64,000 bases of DNA, from contig NZ_FPAT01000003.1 in NCBI RefSeq assembly GCF_900116555.1, positions 124,001 through 188,000 on the forward strand, in the 5' to 3' direction. Position numbers and translations under genes: made by a program. Under the pieces are notes generated by a model. It ran no database searches, was not told the DNA's origin, and worked only from the letters and a program-made list of their open reading frames with translations. Source of the DNA: Actinopolyspora lacussalsi subsp. righensis. GTDB taxonomy: Bacteria; Actinomycetota; Actinomycetes; Mycobacteriales; Pseudonocardiaceae. Positions 46,314-55,806 of the stretch are shown piece by piece (the stretch's first letter is position 1; the number at the start of each line of letters is the position of its first letter).

Positions 46314-46345
46314 AGTAAGCAACCGCTTACTATCCGCATAGTAAG
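46314..46345. promoter_or_regulatory. Double TetR-type operator in the P450 promoter
   Basis: Two overlapping perfect inverted repeats share an arm: AGTAAGC-AACC-GCTTACT (46314-46331) and CTTACTAT-CCGC-ATAGTAAG (46326-46345). They lie 27-58 nt upstream of the P450 ATG and 106 nt downstream of the TetR gene's stop. Overlapping palindromes of this size fit two TetR dimers bound to opposite faces of the DNA, repressing the P450-ferredoxin operon. Confidence 0.75.
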
Positions 46346-46450
46346 AGCCCGGACCGTGCCACGCATTCCGCCGAACAGGTAACGGAAGCACCCATCGCCC
46401 GGAAGTACCCGCGCTCGGGAGTACACTCCGGAACGACCGGAGAACATCGG

Positions 46451-47074
46451 TCACTCGTCGTCGGAAGACGCGTTCCGCTCCAGGAGCAGCGGAACGGCAC
46501 GCATCAGGTAGTCGACGATCACCTCGGGCGAGGCCTCGGCCAGCGGACTCTTGCGCAGTACGGATCGCATCATGCCCACACCGAAGAACCAGGCCAGCAC
46601 GAGGTCGGCACGCAGCTCGGCATCGGGGGCGTCGGTGAGCGAGGCCAGCCGCTCCGAGTAGGAACCACCCAGCTCGTCGCGCAACAACGTGGCCGCCCGC
46701 TCGTCGCTGAGGGAGCGCAGCAGGGCCACCAGCGTGTGCTCGGCACCGGAACGCGTGTGCTCGGAGAGCACGCTCTCCAGGATGCGACGCGGTAACTCCG
46801 CCGCGGGGCCGTTCCGCAGCAGGGCCTCGCTGTTGTGACTGAGCACCTCGGCGAACAGTTCCTGCTTGGAACCGAAGTACCGGAACAACAGTGCCTGGTT
46901 GACCTCGGCACGCGCGGCGACCTCGCGGACCGTGGTCTGATCGAAACCGCGCTCGGCGAACAGTTCGCCCGCCGCGCGCAACAGCGCCGTCCTGGTCGCC
47001 GTCGGATCGCGCTTTCGCCGTGGCTGCCGGTCCTCGCACAAACCCGCCTCCCGAGACGGTGCCGACACGCTCAT
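46451..47074 (-). CDS. TetR-family transcriptional regulator
   Basis: A 207-residue protein with an N-terminal TetR HTH (TRTALLRAAGELFAERGFDQ, TTVREVAARAEVNQALLFRY, FGSKQELFAEVLSHNSEALL) and a helical ligand domain. It lies directly upstream of the P450-ferredoxin pair on the same strand, with a double palindrome in the gap, so it very probably controls them. No obvious extra motif shows the ligand. Confidence 0.92.
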   Translation of the reverse strand: MSVSAPSREAGLCEDRQPRRKRDPTATRTALLRAAGELFAERGFDQTTVREVAARAEVNQALLFRYFGSKQELFAEVLSHNSEALLRNGPAAELPRRILESVLSEHTRSGAEHTLVALLRSLSDERAATLLRDELGGSYSERLASLTDAPDAELRADLVLAWFFGVGMMRSVLRKSPLAEASPEVIVDYLMRAVPLLLERNASSDDE

Positions 47075-47317
47075 CCGATCACCGGAAGTAACTCACCGAA
47101 CGCCGGAAATCGTGACACGGCCCACTACAACACAGGAGTGAGGCGAGGAACACTTCAGCAGTGTCCGATTCGTGGTCACCTCACACGGTCAGCCGTGCTT
47201 TTCGGTACCCTATCGCTCCGCTCGGTCGTCCGCCGCGTGTTCGACGGTCGTACGGCGTGCCCACGAGGCGCGTGGGTGTCGCGGGCGATCCGATGACACC
47301 CGAGAAGCCATCGGACG

Positions 47318-49489
47318 ATGGACGGCAACCCACCCGTTAACCCGACGACAGCGGGTTTCGGTAAGAATCGGCCCGTGGACGAACAGGCGCTTCGAGAAAT
47401 GGCCGAACAACACCTCCGTGCGCTGGCCGGACCGACGGCCACGCTGCGCGAGGACCAGTGGAGCGCCATCCGCGCCCTGGTGCTGGAGCGGCGTCGGGCC
47501 CTCGTGGTGCAGCGGACCGGTTGGGGCAAGTCAGCCGTCTACTTCGTGGCCACGGCCCTGCTGCGCGACCTGGGCGAAGGACCGACCGTCATCGTCTCCC
47601 CACTGCTGGCGCTGATGCGCAACCAGGTCGAGGCCGCCGCCGCTGCGGGGGTGCACGCCGCCACCATAAACTCGGCCAACCAGGAGGAGTGGGCCTCGAT
47701 CGAGGAGGAAGTCGCCGTCGGCGATGTGGACGTACTGCTGGTCAGCCCGGAGCGACTGAACAACCCCGACTTCAGGGACAACGTACTGCCGGAACTCACC
47801 CGCAACACCGGTCTGGTGGTGGTCGACGAAGCCCACTGCATCTCCGACTGGGGGCACGACTTCCGGCCCGACTACCGCAGACTGCGGACCCTGCTGACCG
47901 AGCTGCCCGACGGGGTGCCGGTGCTGGCCACGACCGCCACCGCCAACGACCGGGTGGTGCACGACGTCTCCGAGCAGCTCGGGGTCACCGAGGATTCGGA
48001 CGCTCCCAACACCCCGCTGGTGCTGCGCGGCTCGCTGGACCGCGAGAGCCTGCGGCTCGGCGTGGTCCCGCTGCACTCCACCCGGGAACGCCTGGCGTGG
48101 CTGGCCGACAACCTCGAACGACTTCCCGGTTCCGGGATCATCTACACCCTGACGGTGTCCACCGCTGCGGAGGTCGCGGACTTCCTGGGTGACCGCGGTT
48201 TCGCTGTCAGCTCGTACTCCGGGCGCACCGAGGCGAACGAGCGGGCCGCAGCGGAGTCGGCACTGCTGAACAACGAGGTCAAGGCACTGGTGGCGACCTC
48301 GGCACTGGGTATGGGCTTCGACAAACCGGACCTCGGTTTCGTGATACACCTGGGCGCACCCGCCTCCCCGATCGCCTACTACCAGCAGATCGGCCGCGCC
48401 GGGCGCGGTGTGGAACGAGCCGAGGTGGTGCTGCTGCCCGGTGACGAGGACCGTCGGATCTGGGACTACTTCACTTCACTGACCTTCCCCGGCGAGGACA
48501 CCGTGCGCGCGGTACTGGCGACCCTGGAGAGCGCCGACAAACCGCTCGCCACCGCCGCGCTGGAACCGCACGTGGAGCTGAGCAGGTCCCGGCTGGAGAT
48601 GGTGCTCAAAGTGCTCGATGTGGACGGCGCGGTGCGGCGCGTGAAGGGCGGCTGGACCAGCACCGGCGTCGAGTGGTCCTACGAGAGCGAACGTTACGAA
48701 CGGATCGCGCGGCAGCGAGAGGTCGAACAACAGTCGATGCTGGAGTACCAGCGAACCACGAAGTGCCGCATGGAGTTCCTGCGTGCCGAGCTGGACGATC
48801 CCCACGCCGCACCGTGCGGACGTTGTGACAACTGCACCGGAACGGTCTACTCCACCGAGGTGAGCCCGGACACCTCCGAGTCCGCCCGGCAACGACTGGA
48901 ACGCGCCGGGATCACGCTGAGCCCCCGCAAGATGTGGCCGAACGGGATGCGGGAGGTCGGGATCCCCGTCTCGGGCAAGATCCCACCGGCCGAACAGCAC
49001 GAACCGGGACGTGCGCTCGGCAGGCTGAGCGACATCGGGTGGGGTGACAAGCTGCGCGAGCTGCTGCGTCCGGACACTTCCGATCGCGAGGTTCCGGAGG
49101 AGCTGGTGCAGGCCTGTGTACGGGTGCTCGCCGAATGGGAGTGGAAGGAACGACCGGTGGGGGTCGTGGCCGTGGGATCGTCCTCGCGACCGATGCTGGT
49201 TTCCGGGCTGGCGGAGCGCATCGCCACCATCGGCAGGCTACGGTTGCTCGGTCACGTGGCACACGATCCGACTCGGACACCGCGACGCAGTCACAACAGT
49301 GCACGGCGGCTGGCCGGGCTGTGGTCACGGTTCAGCCTGCCGGAGGAAGTCCCCCTCGCCGATCTCGGCGGGCCGGTGCTGCTGGTGGACGACTACGCCG
49401 ACACCGGATGGACCCTCACCGTGGTGGCCCGCATGCTGCGCGAGTCCGGCGCGTCCGGGGTGCTCCCCCTGACCCTCGCCAGCACGTGA
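47318..49489 (+). CDS. RecQ-family helicase fused to a phosphoribosyltransferase-like domain
   Basis: A 723-residue protein. RALVVQRTGWGKSAVYFVAT is Walker A (GWGKS), VVVDEAHCISDWGHDFRPDY the DEAH box, VATSALGMGFDKPDLGFVIH and YYQQIGRAGRGVERAEVVLL motifs V-VI, and CGRCDNC part of the RecQ zinc site. The C-terminal 200 residues end with GPVLLVDDYADTGWTLTVVA, the PRPP-binding loop of type I phosphoribosyltransferases. The fusion is known in actinobacteria; the role of the extra domain is unclear. The start is ATG 47318 or GTG 47375, neither with a strong site. Confidence 0.9.
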   Translation: MDGNPPVNPTTAGFGKNRPVDEQALREMAEQHLRALAGPTATLREDQWSAIRALVLERRRALVVQRTGWGKSAVYFVATALLRDLGEGPTVIVSPLLALMRNQVEAAAAAGVHAATINSANQEEWASIEEEVAVGDVDVLLVSPERLNNPDFRDNVLPELTRNTGLVVVDEAHCISDWGHDFRPDYRRLRTLLTELPDGVPVLATTATANDRVVHDVSEQLGVTEDSDAPNTPLVLRGSLDRESLRLGVVPLHSTRERLAWLADNLERLPGSGIIYTLTVSTAAEVADFLGDRGFAVSSYSGRTEANERAAAESALLNNEVKALVATSALGMGFDKPDLGFVIHLGAPASPIAYYQQIGRAGRGVERAEVVLLPGDEDRRIWDYFTSLTFPGEDTVRAVLATLESADKPLATAALEPHVELSRSRLEMVLKVLDVDGAVRRVKGGWTSTGVEWSYESERYERIARQREVEQQSMLEYQRTTKCRMEFLRAELDDPHAAPCGRCDNCTGTVYSTEVSPDTSESARQRLERAGITLSPRKMWPNGMREVGIPVSGKIPPAEQHEPGRALGRLSDIGWGDKLRELLRPDTSDREVPEELVQACVRVLAEWEWKERPVGVVAVGSSSRPMLVSGLAERIATIGRLRLLGHVAHDPTRTPRRSHNSARRLAGLWSRFSLPEEVPLADLGGPVLLVDDYADTGWTLTVVARMLRESGASGVLPLTLAST

Positions 49490-49559
49490 GGGGACTTTAG
49501 TCGGGCTCATCGCCGGAGATACTCAGGTAGCGGAACCTCCGACGGCGCCTTTGAGGGGC

Positions 49560-49588
49560 GCGGCGATTTCTCGCGAAATCGACGCCGC
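49560..49588. repeat. Variant palindrome of the GATTTC...GAAATC family
   Basis: GATTTC-TCGC-GAAATC (49565-49580) with outer arms GCGGCG and CGCCGC (TC bulge) forms a hairpin 71 nt after the RecQ-like gene. A second imperfect half (CAATTTCCCACGAAATCG) follows near 49610. The core matches the palindromes at 30.3 and 33.6 kb except in the loop. Confidence 0.6.
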
Positions 49589-49645
49589 GGTGGTGTGGCT
49601 CCGGCTCCGTCAATTTCCCACGAAATCGCCGGGCCATCGACGCAA

Positions 49646-49826
49646 GGCTGAGCTCTCACCACGCCCGCAGGCCGAACCCCCTCGCAAGCCGGACTCCTAC
49701 CACTTACGCAGTCGGCACCGCCGCGGGTTCTCCGGTGCGGCTCTCGCGAGGAAGGCCCGACGTTGTGTAGGCCGCTACCCGAAGTCGGGCCTCCCCGCAG
49801 CGAGAGCCGTGCCAGAGGTTCCGCCA
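49646..49826 (+). repeat. Dispersed double-stem element, copy 3
   Basis: Three degenerate 24-nt units (49646-49711) precede the hairpin. The outer stem is CGGCTCTCGC (49738-49747) with GCGAGAGCCG (49800-49809). The inner stem is GGCCCGAC (49754-49761) with GTCGGGCC (49784-49791). The loop has GTAGGCCGCTAC, with one change from copy 1 (T to C). The tail GTGCCAGAGGTTCCGCC is identical to copy 1. It lies between the convergent RecQ-like and proB genes. Confidence 0.8.
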
Positions 49827-49866
49827 CCCGAACACGTACGCAAACCGAGATGACCGTACAAACACC

Positions 49867-51003
49867 TCAGGTGAGGGGGGCGAGGTCATCGGCGTGCACG
49901 ACCTCACGCCGCTGTTCGAACGGCAGCTCGTGGCTGGAACGGCCGATCAGGTCGGGCAGCTCGGCGGCGTCGAAGCACACCACGCCGCGTGCCACCACCG
50001 CGCCGGAGGGTCCCGCCAGCTCGACGACGTCGCCGCCCTCGAACGCCCCCTCGACACCGGTGATACCGGCGCTCAGCAGGGAACGCCGTCGCCGCAGCAC
50101 GGCGTCAACGGCTCCCTCGTCGAGGTGCAGCCTGCCCTGCGCTCCAGCTGCGTGTGCCAGCCAGAAACGTCGCGCCGACAACCGCGGTCCGGTCGCCGCG
50201 AACACGGTGCCCACGTCGGCCTTCCCGAGAGCGTCGCCGGCCAGGTCCGCCGAGGTGAGCAGGACGGGGATACCGGCCGAACAGGCCACCCGGGCGGCCT
50301 GCACCTTGGAGGCCATCCCGCCGGTCCCCAGCCCGGAGGCTCCGCTCGCCCCGACTGTGATCCCTTCCAGGTCCCGCGCCGCCGAGATCTCGCGAACCGG
50401 ACCGGCCGCACCGTCACGCGGGTCGCCGTCGTAGAGCGCGTCGACGTCGGAGAGCAGCACCAGGGCGTCGGCACCGACGAGATGGGCCACCAGCGCGGCC
50501 AACCGGTCGTTGTCACCGAAGCGGATCTCGGCGGTGGCGACCGTGTCGTTCTCGTTGACCACCGGGACGGCACCGAGGTTCAACAACCGGTGCAGCGTGC
50601 GGTGCGCGTTGCGGTAGTGCGCCCTGCGGACGACGTCGTCGGCGGTCAGCAGTACCTGTCCCACGGTGAGTCGGAACCTCGCGAACGAGGCGGCGTAGGC
50701 GTGTGCCAGCGCCTGTTGCCCCACGCTGGCGGCAGCCTGCTGGGTGGCCAGATCCCTGGGCCGTTTCCCCAGCCCCAGCGGAGCGATTCCCGCCGCGATG
50801 GCTCCGGAGGAGACGAGCACGAGCTGACTGCCCTCCGCCATTCGTGCGGCGACGGTTTCCACCAGAGCCGTCAGACGGTTCTCGTCGAGACCGCCCTCGG
50901 CCGTGGTCAACGAGGAGGAACCGATCTTGACCACGACCCGGCGCGCCGCCGAGATCGCGTTCCGGGTCGGAGATGTCAGGGCGGCGAGTTCACCGGAACT
51001 CAT
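49867..51003 (-). CDS. proB: Glutamate 5-kinase
   Basis: A 378-residue kinase for the first step of proline synthesis. [20 protein letters not shown] and [20 protein letters not shown] are the amino-acid-kinase start, [20 protein letters not shown] the substrate site, and [20 protein letters not shown] the nucleotide site. A C-terminal PUA domain follows ([20 protein letters not shown]-like segment). The ATG overlaps the obg stop (ATGA). proA is not in the window. Confidence 0.95.
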   Translation of the reverse strand: MSSGELAALTSPTRNAISAARRVVVKIGSSSLTTAEGGLDENRLTALVETVAARMAEGSQLVLVSSGAIAAGIAPLGLGKRPRDLATQQAAASVGQQALAHAYAASFARFRLTVGQVLLTADDVVRRAHYRNAHRTLHRLLNLGAVPVVNENDTVATAEIRFGDNDRLAALVAHLVGADALVLLSDVDALYDGDPRDGAAGPVREISAARDLEGITVGASGASGLGTGGMASKVQAARVACSAGIPVLLTSADLAGDALGKADVGTVFAATGPRLSARRFWLAHAAGAQGRLHLDEGAVDAVLRRRRSLLSAGITGVEGAFEGGDVVELAGPSGAVVARGVVCFDAAELPDLIGRSSHELPFEQRREVVHADDLAPLT

Positions 51004-52496
51004 AGCGAGTCGTCCTCGTCGTCGGAGTCCTCGATCGTGTCGTACTCGGCCATGGGGTGCCCGGACTCGTCGGTCGTCCCGGTACGTCGGGCACGTTTGG
51101 CGGCCTTGCGCTGGTCGGCCGAGGTTCGGGGCTGTCCCCCGGCACGAGTGGCACGCACGGCGGCGTTGCCCTCCGGGGTGGTTGGTTCCCAGTCGAAGGT
51201 GACCGAACCGATCGTGACCTGACTGCCGGGCTGGGCCCCCTGCCTGGCCAGTTCCTCCTCGACGCCGAGTTTGGCCAGCCTGTCGGACAGGTAGTCGACG
51301 GCCTCCTCGTTGTCGAAGCTGGTCTGCATCACCCACCGCTCGGGCTTGTCCCCCCGCACCACGTAGGCGTCGGGCTCTTCGGGATCGGCTTCCACGGTGA
51401 AACCCCCGCTGTCGACGGCCTTCGGCCGCACCGTCGGGCGGCTGGGCTCGGGGGCGGGCAGGCTCGCCCGGAACCGCTCCACTTCCTCGGCCAGGGCGAA
51501 GCGCAGTTCCCGGAGCCCGTCGTGGGTGGCGGTGGAGACCTCGAACACCGGCCAACCGCGTTCGCGCACCTGCTCGTGAACCAGATCGGCCATGGCGCGG
51601 CCGTCGGGGATGTCCATCTTGTTCAGCACGATCAGTCGCGGTCGTTCGGCGAGGTCAACCGCGCCCTGCTCCTCGCTCAGGGCAGGGGTGTAGCGATCCA
51701 GCTCGCTTTCCAGCGCGTCGATGTCGGAGAGCGGGTCGCGCTCGGGATCGAAACTCGCGCAGTCGACCACGTGGACCAGCACCGCGCACCGTTCGAGATG
51801 CCGCAGGAACTCCAGCCCGAGGCCGCGTCCCTCGCTGGCACCGGGAATGAGCCCGGGAACATCGGCGACGGTGAAGACCTTGTCGTCCGCGCTCACCACA
51901 CCCAGGTTGGGGGTCAGCGTGGTGAACGGGTATTCGGCGATGCGGGGTTTGGCGGCGGAAAGCACCGACACCAGGGAGGACTTGCCGGCCGAGGGGAACC
52001 CGACCAGCCCAACGTCGGCTACCGACTTCAGCTCCAGCACCACGTCCTGCCGCTGGCCGGGCTCGCCCAGCAGCGCGAAGCCGGGAGCCTTGCGGGCCCT
52101 GGAGATGAGCGCGGCGTTGCCCAGTCCGCCTCGGCCGCCACTGGCGACCACGAACCTGGTGCCCTCACCGACGAGGTCGGCCAGTACCTCCCCGTCGGGA
52201 GTGGAGACGACGGTTCCCTCCGGAACCGGCAGTTCCAGGTCCGCACCGGCGGCGCCGTTGCGCATACTGCCGCGGCCCTGGGTACCGCGGGTCGCGGTGA
52301 CGTGCGGACGGTAGTGGAAGTCCAGCAGGGTGTGCACCCCGGAGTCCACCACGAGCGTGACGTCACCACCCTTGCCCCCGTTGCCGCCGTCCGGCCCCCC
52401 CAGTGGCTTGAACTTCTCCCGGTGGATCGAGGCGCAACCATTACCTCCGTCACCTGCGGCGACATGAATCGTCACGCGATCGACGAAGCGCGACAC
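51000..52496 (-). CDS. obg: GTPase Obg/CgtA
   Basis: A 498-residue ribosome-assembly GTPase. The glycine-rich Obg domain ([36 protein letters not shown]) is at the N-terminus. The G domain carries [40 protein letters not shown] and [13 protein letters not shown]. The OCT domain and an acidic tail ([13 protein letters not shown]) end the protein. GTG 52496 has GGAGG 6 nt upstream. It follows rplU-rpmA and precedes proB, the standard actinobacterial order. Confidence 0.95.
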   Translation of the reverse strand: MSRFVDRVTIHVAAGDGGNGCASIHREKFKPLGGPDGGNGGKGGDVTLVVDSGVHTLLDFHYRPHVTATRGTQGRGSMRNGAAGADLELPVPEGTVVSTPDGEVLADLVGEGTRFVVASGGRGGLGNAALISRARKAPGFALLGEPGQRQDVVLELKSVADVGLVGFPSAGKSSLVSVLSAAKPRIAEYPFTTLTPNLGVVSADDKVFTVADVPGLIPGASEGRGLGLEFLRHLERCAVLVHVVDCASFDPERDPLSDIDALESELDRYTPALSEEQGAVDLAERPRLIVLNKMDIPDGRAMADLVHEQVRERGWPVFEVSTATHDGLRELRFALAEEVERFRASLPAPEPSRPTVRPKAVDSGGFTVEADPEEPDAYVVRGDKPERWVMQTSFDNEEAVDYLSDRLAKLGVEEELARQGAQPGSQVTIGSVTFDWEPTTPEGNAAVRATRAGGQPRTSADQRKAAKRARRTGTTDESGHPMAEYDTIEDSDDEDDSL

Positions 52497-52675
52497 GAAA
52501 ACCTCCAGGACCGGGGAGAAACCAAGCGAGGGGCGGGTCACGGTGCACGGACCGGACCCGCCCCTCGCGGAAAACAAGTGTGTGCCCGAAAGCGGATCGC
52601 CCTACCGGAGTCGATCACCTCGTGCGAGGGAGTCCGGTCCGGGAGTTCCCGCTCGGGGCACGTGGCGAAGCCGGT

Positions 52676-52933
52676 TCAGGCCTCGCTCGGTACGACGTTG
52701 ACAAACTTCCGGCCGCGCCTGCGCGCGAACTCCACCGAGCCGGCCGAGAGTGCGAACAGCGTGTCGTCGCCGCCGCGCCCCACGTTGCCGCCGGGGTGGA
52801 ACTTGGTACCGCGCTGCCGCACCAGGATCTCGCCTGCGTTTACCTTCTGGCCGCCGAAACGCTTCACTCCCAGGAATTTGGGATTCGAGTCACGGCCGTT
52901 CCGAGAGTTGGACGCGCCCTTCTTGGTTGACAT
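52676..52933 (-). CDS. rpmA: 50S ribosomal protein L27
   Basis: An 85-residue protein with the full L27 pattern ([40 protein letters not shown]). The N-terminal arm reaches the peptidyl-transferase centre. It lies 14 nt after rplU and 179 nt before obg. Confidence 0.97.
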   Translation of the reverse strand: MSTKKGASNSRNGRDSNPKFLGVKRFGGQKVNAGEILVRQRGTKFHPGGNVGRGGDDTLFALSAGSVEFARRRGRKFVNVVPSEA

Positions 52934-52947
52934 GTATTCTCACGCCC

Positions 52948-53256
52948 TCACTTGGTGATGCCGGTGACCTCGACGCGGGTCAGCTTCTGCCGATGTCCCA
53001 GCCGCTTGTGATAGCCGGTCTTGTTCTTGAACTTGTGGATCCGGATCTTGGGACCCTTGGTCTGCTCGACCAGCTTGCCGGTCACCGAGACCTTCCGCAG
53101 CGCTTCGGCGTCGGCGGTGACTTCGGAGCCGTCGACGACCATCAGCGCCGGGAGGGTGACCTCGGAACCCTGCTCGCCCTCGAGCTTCTCAACCTCGACG
53201 ACGTCCCCGACGGCCACTTTGTACTGTTTGCCGCCGGTCTTGACGATCGCGTACAT
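52948..53256 (-). CDS. rplU: 50S ribosomal protein L21
   Basis: A 102-residue protein: [20 protein letters not shown] at the start and [20 protein letters not shown], the conserved RNA-binding stretch, near the end. It is the first gene of the rplU-rpmA-obg-proB block. Confidence 0.97.
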   Translation of the reverse strand: MYAIVKTGGKQYKVAVGDVVEVEKLEGEQGSEVTLPALMVVDGSEVTADAEALRKVSVTGKLVEQTKGPKIRIHKFKNKTGYHKRLGHRQKLTRVEVTGITK

Positions 53257-53485
53257 GAGTCGGAAGTCTCCTGCTGCTCGGTTTCGCTAGTTCACCAGTC
53301 TGCGACGGACGCCCTCCCCGGCTGTCCGGAGATCCCAGTACGCCGACCAGGCGGCGTCACAGGGGGTTCTCGCCACAGCGACGAAGCTGACCCTGCCGGG
53401 TGAGCCCCATTCGGATGAGCCCCGTCTCCTACAGGCGTGGAACCCCTGCCGCCCGTCCGGCGGCGAGAATTTCCCGCTTATCATA
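53257..53485 (-). promoter_or_regulatory. rplU promoter and long leader
   Basis: TATGAT (53485-53480 on the minus strand) is the best -10 box in the 291-nt gap and would give a leader of about 215 nt. The leader has several GC-rich stems (for example around 53438-53470) but matches no leader I recognise. Feedback by L21 is plausible, as in Firmicutes L21 leaders. The -35 side is not convincing. Confidence 0.4.
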
Positions 53486-53547
53486 CAGTCCGACATCCGG
53501 CGCCCCGCCGCAGGGGCCGAACCGTGCCGAGCCGGTGGGACAGTCGA

Positions 53548-54408
53548 TCATTCCAGGGTTATCCCCGCACCCGGTATGAACAGTTTACCGCCACTGAGCT
53601 CGGCGTTGCGCACCACCGCGTCGCTGAACGTCAGCTCGGGCAGTTCCAGGAAGCCGAGATCCACGTCGGGCAGCAGGAACGCCTCGGGCGACATCTCCAC
53701 GGGGACCAGCGGATAGCCGACCACGTTGAGCGTGCCGGTCAGTTTCTGGGTGTAGAGCTCGATGGGACCCTCGGTGATGGTCGACACCGACCCCGGGTCC
53801 GCCGCCACCCGGGCCACCTTGCCGTTGCCCAGGTCACCACGCTGCACGAGGTCGCGTATCAGCAGCTCGTCGACGGTGAAGTGCATCGTGCGCACCTGCT
53901 CACCAGCGACTTCCCGCATGACGAAACCGTGGTAGTGCACCCCGCGCAGCGTCAGGGAGCTCGCGGTCAGCGTCCAGCTGCGCCCCGGGCCCGGGCGTAC
54001 GTCCGGGGATTGCTCCGAGGCGAGCGGGAGCCGGGTGTCCCCGTTCTCGGAAGGGGATGCCGTGGCACCGGTCTCCGTGGAAGCCGGGGGCGAGGAGCTC
54101 GTCCCGGTCTCCGTGGAAGATGCCTCTGATGCCGGGGGGACCGTGGATTCCGGAGACGCGGTTCCCTCCGGAGCAGCGGTGGTTTCCGGCCCTGCGGACG
54201 GTGAACCGGGTTCGCTCGGCGCCGCTTCCGAGCCCGACGGCTGCGGCTGTTGTGCCGCCACGAGAGCGGGCCGGGTCAACCCGCCCGCGCTTCCCAGCAC
54301 CACCAGCCCGGCGAGCAGCGCGGCCACGGCGCCGACACGGGGATGAGGGGGCACCAGTCCCGACACTCGCCTCGGGCCGCCCCGCCGGGTTCGCTGTTCC
54401 TCCCTCAC
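53548..54408 (-). CDS. Membrane-anchored or secreted protein with low-complexity linker, unknown function
   Basis: A 286-residue protein. A basic N-terminus (REEQRTRRGGPRRVSG) leads into one hydrophobic segment (VGAVAALLAGLVVLGSAGGL), then about 90 Ser/Thr/Glu/Pro-rich residues, then a globular domain (SWTLTASSLTLRGVHYHGFV onward). The globular part resembles the DUF6230-type domain of the first gene in this cluster in its ASSLTLRGV / DVDLGFLELPELTFSDAVV strands. Its GTG overlaps the DUF6114 gene stop by 4 nt. Confidence 0.7.
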   Translation of the reverse strand: MREEQRTRRGGPRRVSGLVPPHPRVGAVAALLAGLVVLGSAGGLTRPALVAAQQPQPSGSEAAPSEPGSPSAGPETTAAPEGTASPESTVPPASEASSTETGTSSSPPASTETGATASPSENGDTRLPLASEQSPDVRPGPGRSWTLTASSLTLRGVHYHGFVMREVAGEQVRTMHFTVDELLIRDLVQRGDLGNGKVARVAADPGSVSTITEGPIELYTQKLTGTLNVVGYPLVPVEMSPEAFLLPDVDLGFLELPELTFSDAVVRNAELSGGKLFIPGAGITLE

Positions 54409-54968
54409 TTGTCTCCTTCGCCGATTCTCGTCGCCTCGGCCAACTCTGCCGTCTCCCCGCCGCGTGACCCGTTCTCCCGAGGAACCGGGGAGGGCTTGTA
54501 CGCGGCAGGCCCCCGCCGACCACGCTCGGAGCGTTCGGAGTGGTCAGCGGTGGCTTCGCGGGTTTCGCGTCCCGGCGCGCGCCGGGGCGACCAGGCGATC
54601 GCGAGCGAGGAGCCGATCACCCCCAGCGTCGTTCCGACCAGGAAGGACCCGAGATTGACGACCACCAACGCGACCAAGGACAGCAACAGCGCCACGATGC
54701 CCGCGGACAACCGCCACTCGGGACGGATCCAGAACGACAGAGCACAGGCGATCATCACCACTCCGATCACCAGAGCGGAGATACCGGCCGTCGTACGCAG
54801 TGACACCTCGATATCGCCGAACTTCAACGAGGCGTAGGGCGGATACAACAGCAGCAGGGCCGCGAGCAGGGTGAACAGCCCACCCCAGAAGGGTCTCGTG
54901 CGACGCCAGCGCCGGAATCCGGCCAGTACGGCCGGGACACCGCCACGGTTGCCGATGGTTCCTCTCAT
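54405..54968 (-). CDS. DUF6114 family membrane protein
   Basis: A 187-residue protein with four TM segments: RPFWGGLFTLLAALLLLYPP, TTAGISALVIGVVMIACALS, WRLSAGIVALLLSLVALVVV and LGSFLVGTTLGVIGSSLAIA. A polar C-terminal tail follows. The arrangement matches DUF6114 proteins, which in actinomycetes regularly accompany DUF6230 proteins. GGAGGGAGG precedes the ATG. Function unknown. Confidence 0.8.
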   Translation of the reverse strand: MRGTIGNRGGVPAVLAGFRRWRRTRPFWGGLFTLLAALLLLYPPYASLKFGDIEVSLRTTAGISALVIGVVMIACALSFWIRPEWRLSAGIVALLLSLVALVVVNLGSFLVGTTLGVIGSSLAIAWSPRRAPGRETREATADHSERSERGRRGPAAYKPSPVPRENGSRGGETAELAEATRIGEGDK

Positions 54969-55071
54969 CGTTGGTCCTCCCTCCCGGTGCGACCGAGCCG
55001 TGGGCCCGTTCCTTCTTCCCGAGCGGACGCGAGGCCGCCCGCCGCGTAATCAGAAGCGGTCCACCCCGTGA

Positions 55072-55704
55072 TCAGAAGCAGGGGTGATGACCGGGTTTGG
55101 TCGTGATCTCGACGTCCCGGAGATTGAGCGTGGAGGCGGTGGTCGACCACGCCTGCTGCCGCAGACCGTCGATCCGCGCACCGGTGGCCTGGATACCGAA
55201 CGCTCCAGGAGAACCGCCCACGCCCTCGGGGCCGAGGTCCAGCTGGGAAGCGTCCCTGCCGATCTGCACGTTGTTGAGGGTGAGGTCACCGTTGACCTTC
55301 TCCACTCCGAGCACGAGGCGCTGCGCCTCCATACCGCCGGGCGCCTCGATGCGGACAGTGGCATCACCGATCCCGGGCAGATCTTCCACCACGAAGGACT
55401 GGCAGAAATCACTCAGCTCGGCGTGCTTGAACGCGTTGACCAACACGGGGTGGTTCTTCTCGCCGGATCCCTTGTCATAGGCGCCGAATTGGGCCACTCC
55501 CTCGGCCACCAATTTGTCGGCCGACGCTTTGTAGGTGACTCCCGACACGGCGAAGTTGGCGGCCATCGCCCCCTTGGAAAGACCGGTCAGCATCAACGCG
55601 ATCGCGGAAAAACTTCCGAGCAACACCAGCGCGAAGACGCGCCACCGGGTGCGCCCGTTGGACGCGTTGCCGTCATCGGTTTCGATCTCGCGATTCGCCG
55701 CCAT
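55072..55704 (-). CDS. DUF6230 family secreted or anchored protein
   Basis: A 210-residue protein: one TM/signal segment at about 23-45 (WRVFALVLLGSFSAIALMLT), then AMAANFAVSGVTYKASADKL and a beta-rich domain ending KPGHHPCF. DUF6230 proteins are conserved in filamentous actinomycetes and are sometimes misnamed cholesterol esterase. GAGGTG lies 6 nt before the ATG at 55704. It leads a three-gene set with DUF6114 and the linker protein, 103 nt before the next gene. Confidence 0.8.
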   Translation of the reverse strand: MAANREIETDDGNASNGRTRWRVFALVLLGSFSAIALMLTGLSKGAMAANFAVSGVTYKASADKLVAEGVAQFGAYDKGSGEKNHPVLVNAFKHAELSDFCQSFVVEDLPGIGDATVRIEAPGGMEAQRLVLGVEKVNGDLTLNNVQIGRDASQLDLGPEGVGGSPGAFGIQATGARIDGLRQQAWSTTASTLNLRDVEITTKPGHHPCF

Positions 55705-55786
55705 GTATTCACCTCGGTGTGTGCGGTACTTGATCAGACAGTCCCCACCGGAGCGTTGCGACACAGAACACAGTGAGTGACCTGTA

Positions 55787-55806
55787 TTACTCTTACCGAG
55801 GAGTAA
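55787..55806. promoter_or_regulatory. Inverted repeat upstream of the DUF6230 operon
   Basis: TTACTC (55787-55792) and GAGTAA (55801-55806), 8 nt apart, form a TetR-like operator about 85 nt upstream of the DUF6230 ATG. Sites of the type TTACTC-N-GAGTAA are seen with lipid-related TetR regulators, but no regulator gene is adjacent. Confidence 0.45.
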
